Of a stretch of DNA of 64,000 bases, positions 40,301 to 50,155 are shown one piece after another. The notes beneath the pieces are model-generated. The model searched no databases, had not been told where the DNA came from, and saw only the letters and a list, made by a program, of their open reading frames with translations. How positions within the stretch are numbered: the stretch's first letter is position 1; every line of letters begins with the position of its first letter. A program made the position numbers and the translations under genes. Source of the DNA: Hymenobacter psychrophilus (GTDB lineage Bacteria > Bacteroidota > Bacteroidia > Cytophagales > Hymenobacteraceae); contig NZ_FNOV01000005.1 of NCBI RefSeq assembly GCF_900107135.1, positions 202,856 through 266,855 on the forward strand. Reading direction: 5' to 3'.

Positions 40301-42934
40301 ATGGAAGCTAAATTCTCAAACAGAGTCAAGGAGGTCATCTCCCTGAGCCGGGAGGAGGCCATCCGGCTGGGGCACGACTATATCGGGACCGAACACCTGT
40401 TGCTGGGCATGATCCGCGAGGGGGAAGGTACTGCTTTGGGCCTGCTTAAAAAGCTAGGTGTGTCCATCGACGAGCTTAAGTATGCGCTCGAGCAGGCCAC
40501 CCGCAACACGGCCACCCAGGGTACCAGCATCACCGGCTCGATTCCCCTGACCAAACAGACCGAAAAGGTCCTCAAGATCACGTATCTGGAGGCCAAAATC
40601 TTCAAGAGCGAAATTATCGGTACCGAGCATTTGCTCCTGTCGATTCTGCGCGATGAAGACAACATTTCGTCCCAAATTCTGAGCAAATTCAACGTGAACT
40701 ACGAATCTGTGCGCGACTCGCTCGATTACCACGGTAACGCGGCGAACAACCCTACCTCCGGCCCCGAGGCCGACGACGACGACAACGACCGCCTCTTCGG
40801 GGGTGGCGGTGCCGGTCGCGGCAGCGCGGGCGCTACGCCTAAGAAAGGCAACGACAAGTCGCGCACCCCGGTGCTCGACAACTTTGGCCGAGACCTAACT
40901 AAAATGGCCGAGGACGACAAACTGGATCCTATTGTGGGCCGCGAAAAAGAAATTGAGCGTGTAGCTCAAATTCTGAGCCGTCGCAAAAAGAACAACCCCA
41001 TCCTCATCGGCGAGCCCGGCGTAGGTAAAACTGCCATTGCCGAAGGCCTGGCCCTGCGCATTGTGCAGAAGAAGGTGTCGCGGGTGCTGTTCGGCAAGCG
41101 CGTGGTTACGCTCGACCTCGCTTCGCTGGTGGCCGGTACCAAGTACCGGGGCCAGTTCGAGGAGCGCATGAAGGCCGTGATGAACGAGTTGGAAAAGTCG
41201 CCCGACGTGATTCTGTTCATTGATGAGCTGCACACGATTGTGGGTGCCGGCGGGGCTTCGGGCTCGCTCGACGCTTCCAACATGTTCAAGCCCGCCCTTT
41301 CGCGCGGTGAGATTCAGTGTATCGGTGCTACGACGCTCGACGAGTACCGCCAGTACATTGAGAAGGACGGCGCGCTGGCTCGTCGTTTCCAGATGGTGAT
41401 GGTGGACCCCACCACGCCCGAGGAGACGATTGAAATTCTGAACAACATCAAGGACAAATACCAGGACCACCACCACGTAGTATACACCGACAAGGCCATT
41501 GAGGCCTGCGTAAAGCTGTCGGACCGCTATATGTCGGACCGTTTCCTGCCCGACAAGGCCATCGATATTCTCGATGAGGCCGGTGCCCGCGTGCACATCA
41601 ACAACATAGTGGTGCCCGAGGATATTCTCAAGCTCGAAGAGCAGATCGAGAACATCAAAGGCGAGAAGAACCGCGTGGTGAAGAGCCAGAAGTACGAGGA
41701 AGCCGCCAAGCTCCGCGATACGGAAAAGAAGCTCATCGACCAGCTCGAAACCGCCAAGAAAGACTGGGAGGAGGACACTAAGAAGAAGCGTTACACCGTG
41801 AAGGAGGAGAACGTGGCCGAGGTAATTGCCATGATGACCGGCATCCCCGTTTCGCGTGTTGCGCAGAAGGAAAGCGCCAAGCTGCTTAACATGGGCGAGG
41901 AGCTTCGCGGCAAAGTGATTGGCCAGGATAAGGCCATTCAGCAGCTCGTGAAGGCCATCCAGCGTACCCGGGTGGGCCTCAAGGACCCCAAGAAGCCTAT
42001 CGGTTCCTTCGTGTTCCTGGGCCCGACCGGCGTGGGTAAAACGGAGCTAGCCAAGGTGCTGGCTACTTACCTTTTCGACAAGGAAGATTCGCTGGTGCGG
42101 ATTGACATGTCGGAGTACATGGAGAAGTTTAGCATCTCGCGCCTGGTAGGCGCGCCTCCCGGCTACGTGGGCTACGAAGAGGGCGGCCAGCTGACGGAGA
42201 AAATCCGCCGCAAGCCGTACTCGGTGATTCTGCTCGACGAAATCGAGAAGGCCCACCCCGACGTGTACAACATCCTGTTGCAGGTGCTCGACGACGGTAT
42301 TTTGACCGACGGCCTGGGCCGTAAGGTGGACTTCCGCAACACCATCATCATCATGACCTCCAACATCGGAGCGCGTGACTTGCAGGACTTCGGCGCCGGT
42401 ATCGGCTTCGGCACCAAGTCGCGGCAGGAGAACATGGACGAGCTGACGAAGGGCACCATTACCAACGCCCTGAAGAAGACCTTCTCGCCCGAGTTCCTGA
42501 ACCGTTTGGACGATGTAGTAATATTCAACTCGCTGGAGAAGTCGGATATCCACAAGATTATCGACATCAGCCTGAGCAAGCTCCTGAGTCGCATTCAGAC
42601 GCTGGGCTACAAAGTGGAGTTGACCGATGCCGCTAAGGACTTCGTAGCCGAGAAAGGCTACGACCCCAAGTACGGCGCACGGCCACTCAACCGGGCTATC
42701 CAGAAGTACATTGAAGACCCGATTGCCGAGGAAATCCTGAAGGCTGAAATTGCCCAGGGCGACGTTATCACCGCCGATTACACCGAAGGCGCGGAGGAAC
42801 TCGTCTTCGCGACTAGCAAAGGTAGCGGAGTAGCAATAGTCCAAGCCAGTGACGAGCGGCCCGAGGAAGCTCCGGAAGAAGCTCCCGAAGCCTCCGACGA
42901 CGAGCCTACCGACGCCAAGAGCAAAGGCGAATAA
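40301..42934 (+). CDS. clpC: ATP-dependent Clp protease ATP-binding subunit ClpC
   Basis: The 877-residue Hsp100 unfoldase feeds proteins to ClpP. Domains: Clp_N double repeat (residues 5-145, [19 protein letters not shown] and [18 protein letters not shown]), an acidic/Gly-rich linker and AAA-1 with Walker A GEPGVGKT (237-244). A middle domain with a UvrB/C-like [15 protein letters not shown] follows, then AAA-2 with Walker A GPTGVGKT (574-581) and the Clp D2-small domain. The C-terminal tail is strongly acidic ([15 protein letters not shown]). It is intact, of normal length, and ends in a strong terminator. No McsB/CtsR partners are seen nearby. Confidence 0.96.
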   Translation: MEAKFSNRVKEVISLSREEAIRLGHDYIGTEHLLLGMIREGEGTALGLLKKLGVSIDELKYALEQATRNTATQGTSITGSIPLTKQTEKVLKITYLEAKIFKSEIIGTEHLLLSILRDEDNISSQILSKFNVNYESVRDSLDYHGNAANNPTSGPEADDDDNDRLFGGGGAGRGSAGATPKKGNDKSRTPVLDNFGRDLTKMAEDDKLDPIVGREKEIERVAQILSRRKKNNPILIGEPGVGKTAIAEGLALRIVQKKVSRVLFGKRVVTLDLASLVAGTKYRGQFEERMKAVMNELEKSPDVILFIDELHTIVGAGGASGSLDASNMFKPALSRGEIQCIGATTLDEYRQYIEKDGALARRFQMVMVDPTTPEETIEILNNIKDKYQDHHHVVYTDKAIEACVKLSDRYMSDRFLPDKAIDILDEAGARVHINNIVVPEDILKLEEQIENIKGEKNRVVKSQKYEEAAKLRDTEKKLIDQLETAKKDWEEDTKKKRYTVKEENVAEVIAMMTGIPVSRVAQKESAKLLNMGEELRGKVIGQDKAIQQLVKAIQRTRVGLKDPKKPIGSFVFLGPTGVGKTELAKVLATYLFDKEDSLVRIDMSEYMEKFSISRLVGAPPGYVGYEEGGQLTEKIRRKPYSVILLDEIEKAHPDVYNILLQVLDDGILTDGLGRKVDFRNTIIIMTSNIGARDLQDFGAGIGFGTKSRQENMDELTKGTITNALKKTFSPEFLNRLDDVVIFNSLEKSDIHKIIDISLSKLLSRIQTLGYKVELTDAAKDFVAEKGYDPKYGARPLNRAIQKYIEDPIAEEILKAEIAQGDVITADYTEGAEELVFATSKGSGVAIVQASDERPEEAPEEAPEASDDEPTDAKSKGE

Positions 42935-42955
42935 GTAGATTCGATTGATAAGCAG

Positions 42956-42990
42956 AACGGCCGGCTCCCATTGTGGGGGCCGGCCGTTTT
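42956..42990 (+). terminator. Intrinsic terminator of clpC
   Basis: 10-bp GC-rich stem AACGGCCGGC / GCCGGCCGTT with a 13-base loop followed by TTTT, 21 bases after the clpC stop. Confidence 0.8.
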
Positions 42991-43064
42991 ACTTGTGAGT
43001 CGAATCGATATGTGCCACTACGCCGCGCCCAAATATTGGGCGCGGCTTTTCTGCCCTTGGGCCT

Positions 43065-43072
43065 TACCTTTG
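43065..43072 (+). promoter_or_regulatory. Putative -7 box of the acyl-CoA carboxylase gene
   Basis: TACCTTTG fits TAnnTTTG exactly, 43 bases before the ATG at 43116. No clear -33 element. Confidence 0.35.
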
Positions 43073-43115
43073 GCTACCTAACACTGGTTACACCATTCGA
43101 CTATTCCCACCCCGC

Positions 43116-44684
43116 ATGTCCGACCCGCACGCCGACGCCCAGCTTACCCCGCTCGAAGTTCTCGCCCGCAAAAACCAGGAAGCGCTGCTCGGCGGCGGCC
43201 AAGCCCGCATCGATGCCCAGCACAAGAAGGGCAAGCTCACAGCCCGGGAGCGGATTGATCTGCTGTTTGACGAGGGCTCGTTCGAGGAAATCGGCAAGTT
43301 TGTGATGCACCGCTCCAAGGACTTCGGCCTCGATAAGGAGTATTACCTCGGCGACGGCGTGGTAACGGGCTACGGCACCGTGCAGGGCCGGCTGGTGTAC
43401 GCGTTTTCCCAGGATTTCACGGTATTTGGCGGCTCGCTGAGCGAAACCCACGCCGAGAAAATCGTGAAAATCATGGACCTCGCCATGAAGAACGGGGCCC
43501 CCGTTATCGGCCTCAACGACTCGGGCGGGGCCCGCATTCAGGAAGGCGTGGTGAGTTTGGGCGGCTACGCAGATATCTTCTACAAGAATACGCTGGCCTC
43601 GGGCGTAGTGCCCCAGCTGTCGGCCATTATGGGGCCGTGCGCGGGCGGCGCGGTGTATTCGCCCGCCATCACCGACTTCATTCTGATGGTGGAGGACACG
43701 AGTTACATGTTCGTGACCGGCCCCAACGTGGTGAAAACCGTAACCCACGAAACCGTAACCAGCGAGGAGCTAGGCGGGGCCAGCACCCACTCGGCTAAGA
43801 GTGGCGTCACGCACTTCAGCTGTGCCAACGAAGTAGCCTGCATCACCCGCGTGAAGCAGCTGCTGAGCTACATGCCCCAGAACTGCGAGGAAACGGCCCC
43901 GATGTTGCCCTACGAGGCAGGCCAGAACGAAAGCCGCCCGGTCCTCGACAACATCATGCCCGAAAACCCCAACCAGCCGTACGACATGCGGGAGGTGATT
44001 GAGGGGATTATTGATGCCGATTCGTTTCTGGAAGTCCACCAGAACTTCGGCGAGAACATCGTGGTAGGTTTTGCCCGGCTCGGCGGCCGCAGCATCGGCA
44101 TCGTGGGCAACCAGCCGGCCGTGCTGGCCGGCGTGCTCGACATCAACGCCAGCACCAAGGCGGCCCGGTTCGTGCGCTTCTGCGACTCGTTCAACATTCC
44201 GCTGCTGGTGCTCGAAGACGTGCCTGGCTTCCTGCCCGGCACCGACCAGGAGTGGCGCGGCATCATCACCAACGGCGCCAAGCTGCTCTACGCCTTCTGC
44301 GAAGCTACCGTGCCGCGCATCACCGTCATCACCCGCAAAGCCTACGGCGGGGCCTATGATGTGATGAATTCCAAGCACATCGGGGCCGACCTGAACTACG
44401 CCTGGCCCACTGCCGAAATTGCGGTAATGGGCGCCAAGGGTGCAGCCGAAATCATCTTCAAGCGCGAAATTGCCGCCGCCGAAAACCCCGAAGCCAAGCT
44501 CCAAGAGAAGGTAGATGAGTATCAGCAAAAGTTCGCCACCCCTTACCGCGCCGCCCACCGCGGCTTCGTGGACGAGGTGATTCTGCCCTCCCAGACCCGC
44601 CAGAAGCTGATTCGCGCCTTCAAGATGCTGGAAAACAAGGTGGCCACGCTGCCCCGCAAAAAGCATGGCAACATTCCGCTGTAA
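43116..44684 (+). CDS. Acyl-CoA carboxylase carboxyltransferase beta subunit (propionyl-CoA type)
   Basis: A 522-residue carboxyltransferase of the PccB/AccD5 kind. The N-terminal crotonase fold contains [40 protein letters not shown] (the glycine-rich acyl-CoA site) and [18 protein letters not shown] (oxyanion-hole glycines). The C-terminal half contains [36 protein letters not shown] and [20 protein letters not shown]. It transfers CO2 from carboxybiotin to propionyl- or acetyl-CoA. The biotin carboxylase and carrier subunits are not in the window, so the complex must be completed elsewhere. Confidence 0.93.
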   Translation: MSDPHADAQLTPLEVLARKNQEALLGGGQARIDAQHKKGKLTARERIDLLFDEGSFEEIGKFVMHRSKDFGLDKEYYLGDGVVTGYGTVQGRLVYAFSQDFTVFGGSLSETHAEKIVKIMDLAMKNGAPVIGLNDSGGARIQEGVVSLGGYADIFYKNTLASGVVPQLSAIMGPCAGGAVYSPAITDFILMVEDTSYMFVTGPNVVKTVTHETVTSEELGGASTHSAKSGVTHFSCANEVACITRVKQLLSYMPQNCEETAPMLPYEAGQNESRPVLDNIMPENPNQPYDMREVIEGIIDADSFLEVHQNFGENIVVGFARLGGRSIGIVGNQPAVLAGVLDINASTKAARFVRFCDSFNIPLLVLEDVPGFLPGTDQEWRGIITNGAKLLYAFCEATVPRITVITRKAYGGAYDVMNSKHIGADLNYAWPTAEIAVMGAKGAAEIIFKREIAAAENPEAKLQEKVDEYQQKFATPYRAAHRGFVDEVILPSQTRQKLIRAFKMLENKVATLPRKKHGNIPL

Positions 44685-44713
44685 TTCCGCCTTTAGTAGT
44701 AGGTCATGAGCAA

Positions 44714-44818
44714 AAGAACGTCATGCTGAGCGGAGCCGAAGCATCTCTACCGCTTCGTTGGATTGCCATTGCAACGAAGCGATAGAGATGCTTCGGCTCC
44801 GCTCAGCATGACGTTCTT
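44714..44818. repeat. Interspersed palindrome, GTCATGCTGAGCGGAGCC form (copy 5, intact)
   Basis: Long near-perfect inverted repeat: the left arm begins AAGAACGTCATGCTGAGCGG and runs to CGCTTCGTTG (to 44760); the right arm starts CAACGAAGCG at 44772 and runs to CGTTCTT, with one mismatch. The inner CGCTTCGTTG / CAACGAAGCG pair is shared with the copy at 14586-14624. Confidence 0.85.
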
Positions 44819-44842
44819 GTAGTATCCACATCTCCCCCAACT

Positions 44843-45913
44843 ATGCGTCAAGAATCGTTCGATTTTCTCCAGAAATACCTCAACAATGCCTCCCCTACCG
44901 GCTTCGAGAAGGAAGGCCAGCAGATTTGGCTGGAATACCTCAAGCCGTATATCGACGAGCATTTCGTGGATACTTACGGCACGGTGGTGGGCGTCATCAA
45001 CCCCGAGGCCGAGTACAAGGTGGTGATTGAGGCCCACGCCGACGAAATCAGCTACTTCGTCAACTTCATCACCGAATCGGGTTTCCTGTACCTGCGCAAA
45101 AACGGCGGCTCCGACCCGCTCGTGGCCCCCAGCAAGCGCGTGAACATCCACACCAAAAAGGGCATCGTGAAAGCCGTGTTCGGCTGGCCCGCCATCCACG
45201 TCCGCAAGCCCGATCAGGACAAGGCGCCAACGATGGAAACGGTGTTCCTCGACTGCGGTGCTTCCAGCAAGGAGGAAGTGGAGGAAATGGGCATCCATGT
45301 GGGTTCGGTCGTGACGTTCGAGGACGAGTTCATGGTGCTCAACGACAAGTTCTACGTGGGCCGGGCGCTCGACAACCGCATCGGCGGCTTCATGATTGCC
45401 GAGGTGGCCCGCCGCCTGAAGGAAGAAGGCAAGAAGCTGCCCTTTGGCCTCTATATCGTGAATGCGGTGCAGGAGGAAATTGGCCTGCGTGGGGCTGAGA
45501 TGATTGCCCACCGCATCAAGCCCGACGTGGCCATCATCACCGACGTGACCCACGACACCCAGTCGCCGATGTATGAGAAGAAGACCTCGGGCGACCTGTT
45601 CTGTGGCAAAGGCCCGGTGATTACCTACGGCCCGGCCGTGCAGAACAACCTGCGCGAGCTCATCATCGAAACGGCCCTGAGCTCCGAAATTCCCTTCCAG
45701 CGCGCCGCCGCCACCCGCGCCACCGGCACCGACACCGACGCCTTTGCCTACTCGCATTCCGGCGTGGCGGCGGCCCTGATTTCGCTGCCCCTCAAATACA
45801 TGCACACGACCGTTGAAACGGTTCACAAAGACGACGTGCAGCACGTCATCGACCTGATTTACGAAACCGTACTCCGCATTGAGGACAAGCAGGATTTCCG
45901 CTACTTCAGCTAA
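44843..45913 (+). CDS. M42 family metallopeptidase (glutamyl/tetrahedral aminopeptidase)
   Basis: A 356-residue di-zinc aminopeptidase. Metal-site motifs in order: EAHADEISYFV (His65, Asp67), FYVGRALDNRIGGF (bridging Asp), VNAVQEEIGLRGAE (catalytic Glu-Glu pair), IITDVTHDT (Asp) and LPLKYMHTTVETVHKDD (His ligand). The N-terminal SPTGFEKEGQQIWLEYL is also typical. Such enzymes form large tetrahedral cytosolic assemblies that trim peptides. Length is normal. A palindromic element precedes it and another follows the stop. Confidence 0.94.
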   Translation: MRQESFDFLQKYLNNASPTGFEKEGQQIWLEYLKPYIDEHFVDTYGTVVGVINPEAEYKVVIEAHADEISYFVNFITESGFLYLRKNGGSDPLVAPSKRVNIHTKKGIVKAVFGWPAIHVRKPDQDKAPTMETVFLDCGASSKEEVEEMGIHVGSVVTFEDEFMVLNDKFYVGRALDNRIGGFMIAEVARRLKEEGKKLPFGLYIVNAVQEEIGLRGAEMIAHRIKPDVAIITDVTHDTQSPMYEKKTSGDLFCGKGPVITYGPAVQNNLRELIIETALSSEIPFQRAAATRATGTDTDAFAYSHSGVAAALISLPLKYMHTTVETVHKDDVQHVIDLIYETVLRIEDKQDFRYFS

Positions 45914-45920
45914 TAACGAT

Positions 45921-46006
45921 GTAGGGGCGGGGCTTGCCCCCGCCCGCCGTTGGACGAAACCCACATTAACCGTTTAACGGCGGGCGGGGGCAAGCCCCGC
46001 GCCTAC
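45921..46006. repeat. GC-rich palindrome (GTAGGGGCGGGGCTTGCCCC type)
   Basis: 31-base arms GTAGGGGCGGGGCTTGCCCC..GTT (45921-45951) and the near-perfect inverse ending CCGCGCCTAC (45976-46006) around 24 bases. It is unrelated in sequence to the GTCAT family, so a second class of interspersed palindrome is present. Confidence 0.8.
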
Positions 46007-46020
46007 AGCGTTTTCTAGTA

Positions 46021-46053
46021 CAAAGGAGCCGTCCGGCGCGGGCGGCTCCTTTG
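46021..46053 (+). terminator. Hairpin terminator downstream of the M42 peptidase gene
   Basis: 11-bp stem CAAAGGAGCCG / CGGCTCCTTTG with an 11-base loop; the T-run is short. Confidence 0.6.
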
Positions 46054-46097
46054 CGTTACTATCAAATGCCTGGCCCTCCTAACTCCTCTCCAACCCT

Positions 46098-46907
46098 ATG
46101 GAATTGCCGCTCATCCAGCCCCCGCTAACTGTAACCGACCAGATGGGCCGGCGGGTGGCCGTGCCGTTTCCGCCGCAGCGCATTGTATCGCTGGTGCCTT
46201 CGCAAACCGAGCTGTTGTTTGATCTGGGGCTGGGCGAGCGGGTAGTGGGCGTGACCAAGTTCTGCGTGCATCCGGCCAGAGCGCGGCAGTCAGCGGCCGT
46301 CATCGGGGGAACCAAGAACTTCGATTTCGAGAAGATTGACGCCCTGCGGCCCGACCTCATCATCGGCAATAAGGAGGAAAACTACCAGGACGGCATCGAG
46401 CAGCTGGCCGCCCGCTACCCGATTTGGCTGAGCGACATTACTACTTTGGCTGAGTCACTCGATATGATTCGGCGGGTGGGGCTGCTCACGGGCCGCAAGG
46501 AGGCTGGTGATGCGCTGGCCGCTGAGATTACCGCTTCCTTCGCCGCCCTGGCCCCAACCGCATCCGAGCCGGTACCGGCCGCCTACTTCATCTGGCGCAA
46601 GCCCTACATGGTGGCGGCCGGCGGCACGTTCATTGACGAGATGCTGGCCCGCGCCGGCTTCCGTAACGTATTCGGCCAACTGGGTCGCTACCCCGAAATC
46701 ACGCCCGAGCAGCTGCAGGACGCCGCGCCCCGGCAGATTCTGCTTTCCTCCGAGCCCTACCCCTTCGCCGAAAAGCACGTGGCCGAGTTCCAGCAGCACT
46801 GCCCTGCGGCCCAAATCCGCATCGTCGATGGCGAGTTATTCAGTTGGTACGGCAGCCGCCTGCGCCTGACGGCCGCTTACCTTAAAGCACTGATTTCCGC
46901 TGATTAA
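46098..46907 (+). CDS. Helical-backbone metal receptor / BtuF-like substrate-binding protein
   Basis: A 269-residue protein with the fold of ABC-transporter binding proteins for cobalamin or iron-siderophore. Seen: MGRRVAVPFPPQRIVSLVPS, TELLFDLGLGERVVGVTKFC, IDALRPDLIIGNKEEN, then YMVAAGGTFIDEMLARAGFR and PEQLQDAAPRQILLSSEPY. Unlike most such proteins, it has no signal peptide or lipobox, because the binding domain begins almost at Met1. No permease or ATPase genes adjoin it. It may be a cytosolic orphan of the family. Ligand unknown. Confidence 0.85.
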   Translation: MELPLIQPPLTVTDQMGRRVAVPFPPQRIVSLVPSQTELLFDLGLGERVVGVTKFCVHPARARQSAAVIGGTKNFDFEKIDALRPDLIIGNKEENYQDGIEQLAARYPIWLSDITTLAESLDMIRRVGLLTGRKEAGDALAAEITASFAALAPTASEPVPAAYFIWRKPYMVAAGGTFIDEMLARAGFRNVFGQLGRYPEITPEQLQDAAPRQILLSSEPYPFAEKHVAEFQQHCPAAQIRIVDGELFSWYGSRLRLTAAYLKALISAD

Positions 46908-46947
46908 TCGTGATTTTACTGTTTTTTTTGGTTAGCGGCTGAGTTGG

Positions 46948-48273
46948 CTAGACAGCTGGGGCTGGAAGGCTAAAGCCCACTTTCTCCAGCTCCTGCCAGA
47001 ACTGCGGATAGGACTTGCGCACTACCTGCGAGGCTTCGATGTGGATTTCGCCCAGCAACGCCAGCGGCGCGAAGGCCATGGCCATACGGTGGTCGTGGTA
47101 AGTAGCCACCGTTTGCCCTTCTACCCGGAAGTTCTCGGCCGACACGTCAAACCGACCTTCCCCTACATCCGTCAGCGCTGCTCCAAATTTTCCCAGCTCG
47201 GTTTGCAGGGCTGCAATGCGGTCGGTTTCCTTGATGCGCAGGCTTTCCAGGCCAGTGAGGGTAGCCGGAACGCCGAGAGCCGCCGCTACTACGGCTACGG
47301 TTTGGGCTAGGTCGGGGCAGTCGGTGAAATCCTGGGTGATACGGGCGGCGGGGGCTGTTTTAGTCAGACGTAGGGTTTCGTCGGCCAGAAACTCCGTGTG
47401 CACGCCCAGCTGGGCCATAATGCCAACAATGGCCTGGTCGCCCTGCCAGGAGTAGCGGCGTAGCGTGGGCAGCGTCAGGTGCGAGCCTTCGGGGGCCAGC
47501 GCCACCATAGCATACCAGTAACTGGCTGCCGACCAGTCGCCTTCCACGGTGTAGTCGGTGGGCTGGTAGGACTGTGGGCGCACCTCCAGCACCGTACCCA
47601 AATCCCGGCACACGGCCCCAAAATGCTGCATCAGCGCCTGCGTCATCCGGATATAGGGCCGCGAGCCGACTTTGCCCGTCAGCCAGATGCGCAGCCCGGC
47701 CGGCAGCGTGGGCGCAATCATCAGCAGGGCCGAAATATACTGGCTGCTGATATCGCCGCGCACGGTTAATTCTATTGGCTCCATTTCTTCGGCCGTGGCT
47801 GGCTGGGGCGTACGGCCCCGCAGCCGTAGTGGCGGATAGCCTTCTTGGCCAGCGTATTCGATGCGGGCACCCAACTCGCGTAGCGCATCCACGAGCACCG
47901 CAATGGGCCGCTCCTGCATCCGGGCGGTACCGGTTAGCCCCGTCTGCCGGCCCGTCATGGCTAAGTAGGCCGTTAGAAAACGCATAACAGTACCAGCATC
48001 TTCGGCATCGAATACCGGAGCGGCCGGATTCTGCAACAGTCGCTGCATCAGCTGGGTGTCGTTGGCGTCGGAGAGGTTGTGGAGCTGCCCGCCGCCGGCC
48101 AGCGCCTGGATAATGAGGGCGCGGTTGCTTTCACTTTTGGAAGCCGGCACCTGCGCCGTGCCGCGCAACGGGCCGCCCGGCCAGGTAAGCGTGAGGAATG
48201 AGTTAATGACAGTAGCAGAATGCAGGGCGAAACGGTGCTCCGCCCCTGGTAAAACAATGCCCGGCGGGCCCAC
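46948..48273 (-). CDS. aroA: 3-phosphoshikimate 1-carboxyvinyltransferase (EPSP synthase)
   Basis: The 441-residue enzyme joins shikimate-3-phosphate and PEP, the sixth step of the shikimate pathway. Seen: VPASKSESNRALIIQAL (Lys-Ser substrate site), DAGTVMRFLTAYLAM (family signature 1), RGDISSQYISALLM, EGDWSAASYWYA and LRIKETDRIAAL (signature 2). The predicted GTG start at 48273 shares one base with the aroB stop (TAGTG), implying coupled translation, but it gives a 28-residue extension before the usual N-terminus. No ATG lies between, so the exact start is open. Confidence 0.93.
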   Translation of the reverse strand: MGPPGIVLPGAEHRFALHSATVINSFLTLTWPGGPLRGTAQVPASKSESNRALIIQALAGGGQLHNLSDANDTQLMQRLLQNPAAPVFDAEDAGTVMRFLTAYLAMTGRQTGLTGTARMQERPIAVLVDALRELGARIEYAGQEGYPPLRLRGRTPQPATAEEMEPIELTVRGDISSQYISALLMIAPTLPAGLRIWLTGKVGSRPYIRMTQALMQHFGAVCRDLGTVLEVRPQSYQPTDYTVEGDWSAASYWYAMVALAPEGSHLTLPTLRRYSWQGDQAIVGIMAQLGVHTEFLADETLRLTKTAPAARITQDFTDCPDLAQTVAVVAAALGVPATLTGLESLRIKETDRIAALQTELGKFGAALTDVGEGRFDVSAENFRVEGQTVATYHDHRMAMAFAPLALLGEIHIEASQVVRKSYPQFWQELEKVGFSLPAPAV

Positions 48274-49319
48274 TAGCCCGGTAGCCGGTGGTAATAGCGC
48301 AGGGCCTCCACAATTTCGGCCAGCGTTACCGGCTGGTCGTACACGCCGTGGCCAAGGCCTTCGAGCAGCGTGCAGTTGATGGTGGAGCCCGTGTTTTTCT
48401 TGTCTTGAAGCGCGTAATCGGCAATGGCTTCGGTTTCGAGCAGCACGAATTGCACCTTCTCGAAAATGGAGAACAGGAACGTTTCGATTTTGTCCAGTTC
48501 GGCCGCACTCAGCAGCCCTTTATGGTAGCTCAGCCAGGCTTCGCACACCATGCCGGCCGCCACCGCCTCACCGTGCAGAATTTCGCGGCCCGGCTGTTGC
48601 AACAAGTAACTCTCCAAGGCGTGGCCCACCGTATGGCCGAAATTGAGCAACTTGCGCAGCCCGGTTTCCAGCGGGTCCTGCTCGACGATGCGCTGCTTTA
48701 GTGCCACCGACTCTTCAATAACCGGCGTCCAGTCATCAACCATAACGCCCACGTAGCGGTTGCGCTCGAAGGCCCCGGCATCGGCAATCAGCCAGTGCTT
48801 CACTACTTCGGCGTAGCCCGACTTCAATTGGCGTGGGTCGAGCGTCCGCAGAAAGTGCGGATCGATGAAAACAGCCGCCGCCGCCTGAAACACGCCTAAC
48901 TGGTTTTTGAAGCCCATAAAATCGACGCCGGTTTTTCCGCCCACGCTGGCATCTACCTGGGCTAGCAGCGTGGTGGGCACTTGCACGAAACGTACGCCGC
49001 GCTTATACACAGCCGCCGCGAAACCGCCTAAATCAGTTACCACCCCGCCACCCAGGTTTACTACGACAGCGTAGCGGTCAGCGCGCTGCTCAGTCAGTTC
49101 GGCCCAGAGTAGCTGGCAGGTCTCGAGCGTCTTGTACTCCTCGCCAGCGGGCATTTCTACCAGCCGGTAGGTGGCCGGCAGCACCGGCACGAGTAGCGGC
49201 AGGCACTGGCGGACGGTGTTCTCATCGGCCAGCACCACCACTTGGCTTACGGCCGGGGTATGCAGCAACTCGGCCAGTTGAGCCAGTGCAGTTGCACCGA
49301 TATGGATGTTCTGCTTCAT
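48273..49319 (-). CDS. aroB: 3-dehydroquinate synthase
   Basis: The 348-residue NAD- and zinc-dependent enzyme makes 3-dehydroquinate, the second step of the shikimate pathway. Seen: the NAD-binding LGGGVVTDLGGFAAAVYKRG, VPTTLLAQVDASVGGKTGVD, SGYAEVVKHWLI (zinc Glu), LNFGHTVGHALES (zinc His) and LHGEAVAAGM (zinc His). All key residues are present. aroA starts in its stop codon, so aroB-aroA form an operon. It is divergent from the lipoprotein gene at 49446. Confidence 0.95.
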   Translation of the reverse strand: MKQNIHIGATALAQLAELLHTPAVSQVVVLADENTVRQCLPLLVPVLPATYRLVEMPAGEEYKTLETCQLLWAELTEQRADRYAVVVNLGGGVVTDLGGFAAAVYKRGVRFVQVPTTLLAQVDASVGGKTGVDFMGFKNQLGVFQAAAAVFIDPHFLRTLDPRQLKSGYAEVVKHWLIADAGAFERNRYVGVMVDDWTPVIEESVALKQRIVEQDPLETGLRKLLNFGHTVGHALESYLLQQPGREILHGEAVAAGMVCEAWLSYHKGLLSAAELDKIETFLFSIFEKVQFVLLETEAIADYALQDKKNTGSTINCTLLEGLGHGVYDQPVTLAEIVEALRYYHRLPG

Positions 49320-49445
49320 TATTATATGATTTTTCGGTGTTTATTCAAAATTCAAATGATGATACGAACAAATAATGCTTATTTCGATGCAAAATTAATT
49401 TATCCGAGTTTTGCTATGCGCCCGCAACTTACATCTCATTTTACC

Positions 49446-49898
49446 ATGCCTACATTCGCTGGCGTTGCTTTCTGGCTACTATTGATAGTCGGCGGACTAC
49501 TAACGTCCTGCAGCTATGGGCCACTGCTGCCAACTTCTGAAGCAGAACTAGTGGGGAATTGGGAGTGGACCCAGACGATTACTGCCAACCACTCCACCCT
49601 CACCCCGACCAATACCGGCCACCGCATGAGCATCCGCTTCGACCGCCGGGGCCGCGCCCGCTTCTACCAGGACGATGTGTTGGTAAGTGCCGCCAATTTC
49701 AAAGTAACTCGTAATGGACTACGCCTGTTGGGGACGGAGCGCTACACCATTACCTACCACGGCTATCAACGGCGGCAGATATACTCCCTGACCGGCAGCC
49801 AGTTGCAGTTGCAGGATGTGACCAGCCAGCCAGCCAACCACCGTTTCCGGCGCACCAACGCACCTATCATAACGTCGTCGGTACATCTTATGCAGTAG
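49446..49898 (+). CDS. Hypothetical lipoprotein, lipocalin-like
   Basis: A 150-residue lipoprotein. Signal MPTFAGVAFWLLLIVGGL followed by the lipobox LLTSC (Cys22). The mature domain contains LVGNWEWTQTITANHSTLTP, MSIRFDRRGRARFYQDDVLV, then YHGYQRRQIYSLTGSQLQLQ and DVTSQPANHRFRR. The 'L.G.W.w......' start and following strands resemble small lipocalin-like stress lipoproteins of Bacteroidota. This is fold inference only. The ATG at 49446 gives the best signal; 49416 is possible. The 120 bases between aroB and this gene are AT-rich and probably hold both divergent promoters. Confidence 0.65.
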   Translation: MPTFAGVAFWLLLIVGGLLTSCSYGPLLPTSEAELVGNWEWTQTITANHSTLTPTNTGHRMSIRFDRRGRARFYQDDVLVSAANFKVTRNGLRLLGTERYTITYHGYQRRQIYSLTGSQLQLQDVTSQPANHRFRRTNAPIITSSVHLMQ

Positions 49899-49971
49899 CG
49901 CCGGGCTTACTTGGTGCTTTTCCTGATGCTGCGCCGACGCTTGCGGGCGTTTGTTATTTCAGGCTCCTTGC

Positions 49972-50003
49972 AAAAGGCTTCACCACTCATGGTGAAGCCT
50001 TTT
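49972..50003 (+). terminator. Intrinsic terminator
   Basis: 13-bp stem AAAAGGCTTCACC / GGTGAAGCCTTTT with a six-base loop and T-run, downstream of the lipoprotein gene. The 150 bases that follow, up to proline dehydrogenase, show only a weak TATCTTTA box near 50092. Confidence 0.8.
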
Positions 50004-50155
50004 TCTCATGTGGGCTAGTGCCTGTTGTGGGTTGTGGCACTGGCTGGGCGTAGTTATGCAGCAGGCCAATGCGGAGAAATTAGGTTGGCAGCTTATCTTT
50101 ACTTGCTCTTATTGCTACGCACCCTTCGCCCGGCCACCCCCACCCGCCCCTTCTT

